In this document: positions 58,446 to 64,000 of the stretch, piece by piece
Layout: the number at the start of each line of letters is the position of its first letter
Numbering within the stretch: the stretch's first letter is position 1
Assembly (NCBI GenBank): GCA_963741495.1
Contig: CAVUID010000011.1
Location: forward strand, 1 to 64,000
DNA: 64,000 nucleotides
Direction of reading: 5' to 3'
Source: Sulfurimicrobium sp963741495
GTDB lineage: Bacteria > Pseudomonadota > Gammaproteobacteria > Burkholderiales > Sulfuricellaceae
Position numbers and translations under genes: made by a program
The notes under the pieces: model-generated
What the model saw: the letters and a program-made list of their open reading frames with translations, nothing else
The model's database searches: none
What the model was told of the DNA's origin: nothing

Positions 58446-59055
58446 TCAAGCTGTCAGAAAGCGGATAAAGGCTCCCTGTTGTATTCAGCAGCAGAATAGC
58501 CGCTGAAAACCTGAGCAAATAAGTCAGGTAATTGTAAGATGTGGTGCAAGCGGGAAAGTTCCGGAACGGGTTGGCCCATTTAACATGAAATTCACATAGC
58601 GAGCCTGCGTCCCCTTCTCCCGCTAGCGGGAAAGGGCAGGGGTGGGGGAAAAGGGCTTTAGCGTTTCATGATCTGGGGTGGCGCACTTGCCACGCTAGGG
58701 AGCCTCTGATCAAGTGCGCGAGGTCATTGCGAGCGTAGCGAAGCAATCTTGTTTTTCAACGAGTTGCGAGATTGCTTCGTCACTTCGTTCCTCGTATGCG
58801 ATTCCACACGAATTTCAGTTCGTAGTGGATCGGAATCCCCTTGTGGGGCAAAGACAACTTATTCAGAGGTTCCCTGGTTAGTCTCTGGTGGCTAGTGTAG
58901 TGTTGCACGCTAAACGGCACTTTCAGAGCCTTCCCAAAAGTGGCATAACAAGGCGCGGCGCGCAGGCAATGGCTATTCCCTTGTCAAGCGCCGCAACGCG
59001 GTTAGGGCGCTTTTGGGAAGGCTCCATCCGGGCAAGCGCCGTTTAGCGTGCAACA
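58446..59055. other. Repeat-filled intergenic region
   Basis: About 600 bp without genes. It contains a CCCGCTAGCGGG palindrome (58619-58630) inside a C-rich/G-rich arm pair, repeat copy 2 and the 173-bp terminal-inverted-repeat element. It is a local insertion hot spot. Confidence 0.75.
58697..58875. repeat. Inverted-repeat element, copy 2 with insertion
   Basis: Same ends and core as the copy at 3337-3462, but about 54 bp are inserted before GACAACTTATTCAG. The inserted DNA is itself a hairpin (CGATTCCACACGAA...TTCGTAGTGGATCG). Confidence 0.88.
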
Positions 59056-59064
59056 CTACACTAG
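58892..59064. mobile_element. 173-bp element with perfect 27-bp terminal inverted repeats
   Basis: The ends at 58892-58918 and 59038-59064 are exact reverse complements, starting CTAGTGTAGTGTTGCACG. A second inner pair (58926-58940 and 59010-59024, GAGCCTTCCCAAAAG) is also exact. TGG flanks both sides, a possible 3-bp target duplication. There is no coding capacity, so this is a MITE-like non-autonomous element. Its right end supplies the stop codon of the lipoprotein gene at 59056. Confidence 0.8.
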
Positions 59065-59865
59065 TGGCACGGCTGCGGAGTGCTCTACGTTTTGATAGGC
59101 GGCATGAAAATCCTGTCTGGCCTTGAGGCTCTGGATCAGTTGTTGCAGGCCTTTGGGCCCGGCTGCGGCATACCAGCGTGCAAGCTCCTGCCTGGCTGTG
59201 CCGTAGGATAGCTGCATGTTGACGCCGTTGATGCCGGTGACACGGTTCCAGTCCGCCATGCTTGCCAGTTCGCTGAGCTGGGGCGAGCCTTCTCCTTTGT
59301 GGCAGGCTTCTTCCCACGCCTCGTCCGAAAATTCGTGGGCCATGCTGACCAATACGGCCATACCCTCGTCAAACCATTGGGGCACCTTGTCCAGAATGTC
59401 TGGCCTGTTGTCCAGGCGCGCCGCCAGTTCGATATGGGAGAGTTCATGGCTGATGATGGCTGCTCGCCAGCCTTGTGGGGAAATCAGGATGGTGTTCCCG
59501 CGGGCATAGCCGAGGCCGACTCCGCCGAACTCGCGGTAACACGCCATGGTGGAGCAGAACAGGATATCCGGGCTGGAAAGCAGTTCGCCGTAAAAAAACT
59601 TTGTCCTGACCCTGGCCTTATCCATCAGCTTGAGTAAACCCGCAACGTATTTCGGGCCGATTTCCCGGTCGACGAAAACATGCGGCGCGATTTCTATCAG
59701 GCTATGGTCCCCCGGATGCAAAATAGGGGAACCGGCGATCCTGTCGTGGAGATGGTCGAGGCGGTTCTGGGCTTTTGCGGTACGCACCTGCCCCAACCCG
59801 CCACAACCGGGCAGCAGAACGATGGTTACCAGAGCGGCCATCAGGATGGGCGTCAACTTTGCCAC
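59056..59865 (-). CDS. Lipoprotein with HExxH metallopeptidase motif
   Basis: A GTG at 59865 with GAGGAAC upstream gives a signal peptide and lipobox LLPGC; the frame is open to 59928. The zinc motif is ISHELSHIEL (HExxH) near residue 150, with a probable third ligand in WFDEGMAVLVS 30 residues later, as in gluzincin-type peptidases. About 269 residues. The last residues and the stop are encoded by the end of the 173-bp element, so the C-terminus may be altered. Confidence 0.75.
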   Translation of the reverse strand: MAKLTPILMAALVTIVLLPGCGGLGQVRTAKAQNRLDHLHDRIAGSPILHPGDHSLIEIAPHVFVDREIGPKYVAGLLKLMDKARVRTKFFYGELLSSPDILFCSTMACYREFGGVGLGYARGNTILISPQGWRAAIISHELSHIELAARLDNRPDILDKVPQWFDEGMAVLVSMAHEFSDEAWEEACHKGEGSPQLSELASMADWNRVTGINGVNMQLSYGTARQELARWYAAAGPKGLQQLIQSLKARQDFHAAYQNVEHSAAVPLV

Positions 59866-60148
59866 TAGTCTGTTCCTCGCCAAAAAATCCGAAATGGAAT
59901 AAGTGTCGAAAAAACACCTATTGAACACTGTTCGAGAAGCGCCAATAGAGAACTTATTTATAAATTCTGAGTTGATTTATGTCAACATCTATTCTGCCGT
60001 GTAGATATTCTGCATGGTCAGATTTCAGATGGAGGGGCGCGCTGAAACTGATGAGCGAGTCGGTCACTCGAAAACCGACAACCTTGCTCGGGTATTGTTG
60101 TCGAACTACTGGGATGCCGAGATGCGTTAAATAATTCTGGAGATCACC

Positions 60149-60493
60149 ATGAGTACCGAACTTTCACACGATCTGACCAAAAAAACCTGCAAACCCTGCG
60201 AGGGGGATGTTCTGCCGCTGAAGCAGGAAGAAATAGAGCAGATGCTGAAGCGATTAATGGGGTGGGAGCAGTCTGGCAAGGAAATTGCCAGGACTTTTCT
60301 TTTTCAGAACTACTACGAAACCATGGCGTTCGTGAATGCCACAGCATGGGTGTCCCACCGGGAAGATCATCATCCTGATCTTGAAGTTGGCTACAACCAA
60401 TGCCGCGTGCGCTACTCCACGCATGCAATCGATGGCTTGTCGGAAAACGATTTCATTTGCGCCGCAAAAATCAACGGTCTGATTGAAATGTGA
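60149..60493 (+). CDS. phhB: Pterin-4a-carbinolamine dehydratase
   Basis: Recycles the pterin cofactor of aromatic amino acid hydroxylases. 114 residues with the active-site motif EDHHPDLEVGYNQCRVRYSTH. Start ATG at 60149 follows GGAGATC. No hydroxylase gene is adjacent; such proteins are often encoded alone. Confidence 0.92.
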   Translation: MSTELSHDLTKKTCKPCEGDVLPLKQEEIEQMLKRLMGWEQSGKEIARTFLFQNYYETMAFVNATAWVSHREDHHPDLEVGYNQCRVRYSTHAIDGLSENDFICAAKINGLIEM

Positions 60494-60682
60494 CTGTCTC
60501 ATGCGACTGTCGGCAGAAAGACGGATCAGGCCGCCCCGGGAACATCCGGGACAGGATGGTGCCTAACGGATATCCATCTCTGATAAGCCTCAGGCCGGCG
60601 CTGATTCAATGGCGTCAGCCGTGAGCGCAGGGTTGTTGGCATGGTCGCCCGGCGGCCATGCCCTGATGCAAGGAGAGAAATC

Positions 60683-60910
60683 ATGAGCATCGTTGACTTT
60701 ACGATTCACACCAAACCAGAACTTCCTGAAAATGAGCGTGTTGAGATCGAAATTGAAATTCGCGAAATGGACGGCGTGATGGCGGCCTGTTTCAGTTCAA
60801 GCCACCCCAATATGATGGAGGTGGCTTATGATCCAGACGTTGTCACTTCCAGCGTGGTAATGGCATGCCTCAGCCAGCGCGGCATCGCAGCGAAAAAGGT
60901 CGGCTTGTAG
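60683..60910 (+). CDS. Small HMA-like protein without CxxC
   Basis: Start at 60683 behind AGGAGAG. 75 residues with the beta-alpha-beta pattern of heavy-metal-associated domains (VEIEIREMDGVMAACFSSSH; MMEVAYDPDVVTSSVVMACL), but the metal-binding CxxC is replaced (only isolated Cys). Metal transport is unlikely without it. Confidence 0.6.
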   Translation: MSIVDFTIHTKPELPENERVEIEIEIREMDGVMAACFSSSHPNMMEVAYDPDVVTSSVVMACLSQRGIAAKKVGL

Positions 60911-60923
60911 TAATACCTGCTAT

Positions 60924-61051
60924 TAGGGAACCTCTGAATAAGTTGTCATTGCGAGGAACGAAGTGACGAAGCAATCTCGCAACTCTTTGAAAAACAAGAT
61001 TGCTTCGCTACGTTCGCAATGACCTCGCGCACTTGATCAGAGGCTCCTTAG
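60924..61051. repeat. Inverted-repeat element, copy 3 (opposite orientation)
   Basis: Reverse complement of the copy at 3337-3462 with only a few changes (TTAG end). It separates the HMA-like gene and the membrane protein gene that converge on it. Confidence 0.9.
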
Positions 61052-61055
61052 GGCG

Positions 61056-61973
61056 CTAAGCCACCATCACCAGTCTCGGTTCTACCCGCCGCTCTTCCTG
61101 TGGCGGGTAGGAGATGCAGCCTACTTCGTTTCCTTTTTCATTGCGGTAGATCAGTTCCTTGCTTTGCCAGTTGTACTCGGGGTGGCACGGGTCGTTCCAC
61201 TGGTTGAGAAAGTGCATGTAGAAGGCGGAGAACAGGCCTTGAGCGGGTTTGTCCTTGCGCAGGGCGAAGACATATTCCGGCTGGTTTTCCAGTTCGTGCC
61301 CGTCGTGGCAATACTGCACCCAGACATACTCTCCCGTGACGATCAGGTTCCAGAAAGGCTGCTGCTCGTAGAACTTGAGCGTGACCTTCTTGCCGGCAGC
61401 AGCCAGCTCGGCCAGGCGCTCGATGGTGGCTTCCGTTTCCTGGCGAAAGCGTTCAACGGATGCCTGTTTCCCCAGTGACTGCGCCCGTTTTTTGGCGCCG
61501 GCACCGTAAGGGTTCATCAGCATTACCCGCAGCTCGTAGCTGTCGTCGATGAAGCGATGCAGGTCGCGGCCTTCCGCGACGAAGATGTCGTATCCGGTGG
61601 TGGACATCACCGACACGTCCCGCGTGCCGCTGATCCTGTTGAGCAGGTCGCGGCCGCTCCAGCGCGAAAACCAGTTGTTTCCGTCGCGTACATGCACCAG
61701 CGAGGCAATGCGGTTCATGCGCAGGCTGCGGCGGCCTTCCTTGGCGACCAGAACCAGATTGAGCAGCAGCACAAGAACGGCGGCAAAGCTGATTTCAGAG
61801 ATCAGCAGCAGGTGCGAGTCGCCCGCGACCTTGGGCCACCACGAATACAGAATGAAGCGCGCTGCCGTCGGCAGGGAAAATGCGATGCCCACCGCCAGAA
61901 GCGTGACCGCGGCGTGGCTGAAGATGTGTTGCAGAGTATGGGAAAAACTGGGCAAATGTATGTTGTGATTCAT
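61056..61973 (-). CDS. Membrane protein with a large cytoplasmic domain
   Basis: 305 residues; AAAGGAGATTC precedes the ATG. Two membrane segments (AVTLLAVGIAFSLPTAARFIL; LLISEISFAAVLVLLLNLVLV), then a domain of about 230 residues with LRVMLMNPYGAGAKKRAQSLG and a late YVWVQYCHDGHE. The domain has a PLD-like feel but no HKD motif. Function unknown. Confidence 0.7.
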   Translation of the reverse strand: MNHNIHLPSFSHTLQHIFSHAAVTLLAVGIAFSLPTAARFILYSWWPKVAGDSHLLLISEISFAAVLVLLLNLVLVAKEGRRSLRMNRIASLVHVRDGNNWFSRWSGRDLLNRISGTRDVSVMSTTGYDIFVAEGRDLHRFIDDSYELRVMLMNPYGAGAKKRAQSLGKQASVERFRQETEATIERLAELAAAGKKVTLKFYEQQPFWNLIVTGEYVWVQYCHDGHELENQPEYVFALRKDKPAQGLFSAFYMHFLNQWNDPCHPEYNWQSKELIYRNEKGNEVGCISYPPQEERRVEPRLVMVA

Positions 61974-62321
61974 GATCGAATCTCCTTTGTTGCAATATCA
62001 GGGGGATTTAAAACCTGTTCGTGCACTGCTGGTGCACAGGGGAAAAACGAAATGCGGGGGATGAGGCAGATCGATAGGGATGCGAATCATTGAAGCACGT
62101 TTTTTTTCGTATTTTCATTACGGCTCGTACATGAATGGCTCCCGGCCATATCGGGCAAGGCTTGCAGCCGGTTTTCCTTCCGCCCGGCCATTTTCCGGCA
62201 CTCGCGGTACGGCCTCTACAGTGTTTCCCCCATGAATATGCCGCCTAAAAGCGTATGTCATTTTGAGCGCAAATGGGCAAACATCAAGCTGTTAAGCCAC
62301 CAAACAAGCGACAGGTGAAAC
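61974..62321. other. Intergenic region upstream of the FAD reductase
   Basis: About 350 bp between divergent genes. No gene, hairpin terminator or convincing promoter pair was found. AGGTGAAAC serves as ribosome site of the reductase. Confidence 0.4.
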
Positions 62322-63518
62322 ATGAAAAAATTTGATTACGTCATCGTGGGCGGCGGACTGGCCGGTGCCTCGGCGATCCAGGGCATCCGGGAGCACGACA
62401 GCCAGGGCAGCATACTGCTGATCGGGGAGGAATCGCATCCGCCCTATGACCGTCCGCCGCTTTCCAAGGCGCTGTGGTTCGGCAAAAGCAGGGTGGAGGA
62501 TATTTTCCTCCACCCGCAGGATTTTTACGCAGAACATGGCGTCACGCTGGTGCTGGGGGCCGGCGTGTCACAATTCGATCCCGGCGGAAAGACGGTGACC
62601 GCCTCGAATGGCAGTACTTACTCTTTCGGCAAGCTGCTTCTGGCAACCGGCACCCGGCCTCGGCAAATCGCCATCCCGGGCGGCGATCTCGACGGTATCT
62701 GCTATTTCCGCACGCTGGATGATTACCGGCGCATGCAAGGCGAATCCCAGGATAAAAAATCGGCGCTGGTCATTGGCGGCGGCTTTATCGGCTCGGAGCT
62801 TGCTGCCGCGCTCAATGTGAATCTCGAAGTCACCATGGTTTTTCCTTCCGCCACGCTTTGCAAACGCGTCTTTCCGGAATCACTGGGCCTGGAAGTGCAG
62901 CGCCATTTTCAGGATCGCGGCATCCGGGTGATTCCTTCGGATACGCCGGTGTCGATCAGCAAGCACGACAATGTTTTCCGCACGGAAACCGTCAGCGGCA
63001 AGAGCCTGGAGTCGGATCTGGTGATTATCGGCATCGGCGTGGAGCCGCGCATCGAGCTCGCCATGGAAGCCGGGCTTGAGGTGGGTAACGGCATCGTGGT
63101 CAACGAGTTTCTGGAGTCTTCGCACCCCGATATCTACGCGGCCGGCGACAATGCCTTTTTTCCCTACCGGGCACTGGGAAAGCGCATGCGCATCGAACAC
63201 TGGGACAATGCCCAGGCCCAGGGGCGCTGGGCAGGCAAGAGCATGGCGGGCGCACGCGAAGCCTATACCTATCAGCCGTATTTTTTCTCCGACCTTTTCG
63301 AACTGGGCTACGAGGCCACAGGCGAAGTGGATACCAGCCTCGAGATTTTTGCCGACTGGCAGAAGGAGAACCAGACCGGGGTGATCTACTACCTGCGCGA
63401 TGGGCGCGTGCGAGGCGTCATGATGTGCAACCTGTGGGGCAAGCTCGATATGGCGCGGGAGCTGATCCGCAAAGGCACGCAAATGACGCCGGAGAGCCTG
63501 CGCGGGGCGATACGCTGA
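62322..63518 (+). CDS. FAD-dependent NAD(P)H oxidoreductase
   Basis: Pyridine-nucleotide-disulfide oxidoreductase fold: FAD motif VGGGLAGASAIQGIRE at the N-terminus, NAD(P)H motif LVIGGGFIGSELAAAL near residue 150, and the second FAD motif IYAAGDNAFFP near residue 270. No redox-active Cys pair, so it resembles rubredoxin/ferredoxin reductases and AIF-like enzymes. 398 residues. Its electron acceptor is not encoded next to it. Confidence 0.9.
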   Translation: MKKFDYVIVGGGLAGASAIQGIREHDSQGSILLIGEESHPPYDRPPLSKALWFGKSRVEDIFLHPQDFYAEHGVTLVLGAGVSQFDPGGKTVTASNGSTYSFGKLLLATGTRPRQIAIPGGDLDGICYFRTLDDYRRMQGESQDKKSALVIGGGFIGSELAAALNVNLEVTMVFPSATLCKRVFPESLGLEVQRHFQDRGIRVIPSDTPVSISKHDNVFRTETVSGKSLESDLVIIGIGVEPRIELAMEAGLEVGNGIVVNEFLESSHPDIYAAGDNAFFPYRALGKRMRIEHWDNAQAQGRWAGKSMAGAREAYTYQPYFFSDLFELGYEATGEVDTSLEIFADWQKENQTGVIYYLRDGRVRGVMMCNLWGKLDMARELIRKGTQMTPESLRGAIR

Positions 63519-63539
63519 TTCCAGTTTTGAACAAATCCA

Positions 63540-63658
63540 TTAACCACGGGGAACACGGGGGGCGAATCAAAATGTTGCCTGCTTCTGCCGCATCAAGCTG
63601 GGTTAACAGATGCCACCAGATCCTTTTTCCCCGTGTGCCCAGTGTTCCCCGTGGTTAA
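63540..63658. repeat. 17-bp inverted repeat pair
   Basis: TTAACCACGGGGAACAC (63540-63556) and its exact reverse complement (63642-63658) bracket about 85 bp. It follows the reductase gene and may act as a termination structure or be a dispersed repeat. Confidence 0.8.
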
Positions 63659-63718
63659 AACGCTGTTTTCAGTATGTCTTTCGCCAGACTTCAAAGCCTG
63701 CCTGGGCGTCGTGATGGT

Positions 63719-64000
63719 CTATTTCTTGTCCCGTAAGGAACTGAACACATAGTCGCTGTCTTTCTGCGGCATGTGGCATTCAAAGCAGGCACCCTTTGCA
63801 TTCTTGCCCACCACGCGCTTGGTGGCATCGCCACCGGAAAACCCTTCGAATCCCCAGCCTCCGGTGTCGGGAAACTTCTTCGCGTCCTTGTGCATGACGC
63901 CCGCCACCTTGCGCGCGCCCTCGGTAACAGCGTTGTCCGCGCGTTTTGCGTCAAGCAGATCAAACACGATCACCGCGCCATTGGGAAAGTGTCCGGACTG
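63719..64000 (-). CDS. Cytochrome P460 family protein, C-terminal part
   Basis: The gene runs off the right edge. Visible features are FPNGAVIVFDLL (through the window edge), DTGGWGFEGFSGGD and the heme motif ACFECHMPQKDSDYVF, which closely match cytochrome P460/c'-beta proteins. These bind a c-type heme, often with a Lys cross-link, and act on nitrogen oxides or hydroxylamine; which reaction applies here cannot be told. Confidence 0.88.
   Translation of the reverse strand, partial: QSGHFPNGAVIVFDLLDAKRADNAVTEGARKVAGVMHKDAKKFPDTGGWGFEGFSGGDATKRVVGKNAKGACFECHMPQKDSDYVFSSLRDKK

Overview
The window looks like a chromosomal segment of a motile, respiring betaproteobacterium, probably of the Nitrosomonadales (Gallionellaceae/Sulfuricellaceae type). 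This is inferred from the dapA-bamC-MBL hydrolase order, the FlrB/FlrC-type flagellar control, a cytochrome P460, and the style of the multicopper oxidase and exopolysaccharide loci. There is no rRNA, tRNA or CRISPR array to fix the taxonomy.

Layout. 1-11.4 kb (minus strand): chemotaxis and signalling. There is a frameshifted MCP, a small c-type cytochrome, an alpha/beta hydrolase, an EAL-HDOD protein, then cheA, cheZ, cheY, two cheV genes and a PAS-MCP. 11.7-25.8 kb (plus strand): a near-complete flagellar block, flrB-flrC-fliE-F-G-H-I-J-K, a 0.4 kb gap, then fliL-M-N-O-P-Q-R. fliF has a one-base frameshift. 26.3-33.8 kb: housekeeping genes (dapA, bamC, MBL hydrolase, a repetitive Ala/Pro lipoprotein, bcp, slyD, mutS). 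34.0-40.9 kb (minus strand): a six-gene exopolysaccharide-type operon with a UDP-sulfoquinovose-synthase-like epimerase, a glycoside-hydrolase-like protein, an HlyD adaptor, a zinc-ribbon/degenerate GGDEF protein, a GT2 synthase and a TolC-like channel. The last two genes are frameshifted. 41.2 kb: a lytic transglycosylase.

42.0-57.1 kb (plus strand) is the most unusual region. It starts with a 1.7-kaa secreted protein carrying SdrD-like, TIG and right-handed beta-helix domains. Three consecutive secreted cupredoxin/multicopper-oxidase-like proteins follow, and their copper ligands are complementary. MCO1 has the N-terminal half of a trinuclear site plus a type 1 site. MCO2 has the C-terminal half. 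MCO3 has no ligands and ends in Ig-like repeats. Then come a lipoprotein, a subtilisin-like protease with three near-identical Ig-like repeats matching those of MCO3, a SCO1/SenC copper chaperone, and a cytochrome c/periplasmic-binding fusion broken by several frameshifts. I read this as one secreted copper-oxidase system, possibly for extracellular metal oxidation. The substrate is inference.

57.2-64.0 kb: small enzymes (cupin, VOC protein, pterin dehydratase), an HExxH lipoprotein, an HMA-like protein without CxxC, a membrane protein, an FAD reductase and the end of a cytochrome P460 gene. This part also holds most of the non-coding repeats: two of three copies of a ~126-bp inverted-repeat element (the third is at 3.3 kb) and a 173-bp element with perfect 27-bp terminal inverted repeats.

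Frameshifts recur in otherwise well-conserved genes, and those I resolved usually need a single base, often in a short homopolymer. Base-calling error is therefore a serious alternative to gene decay.
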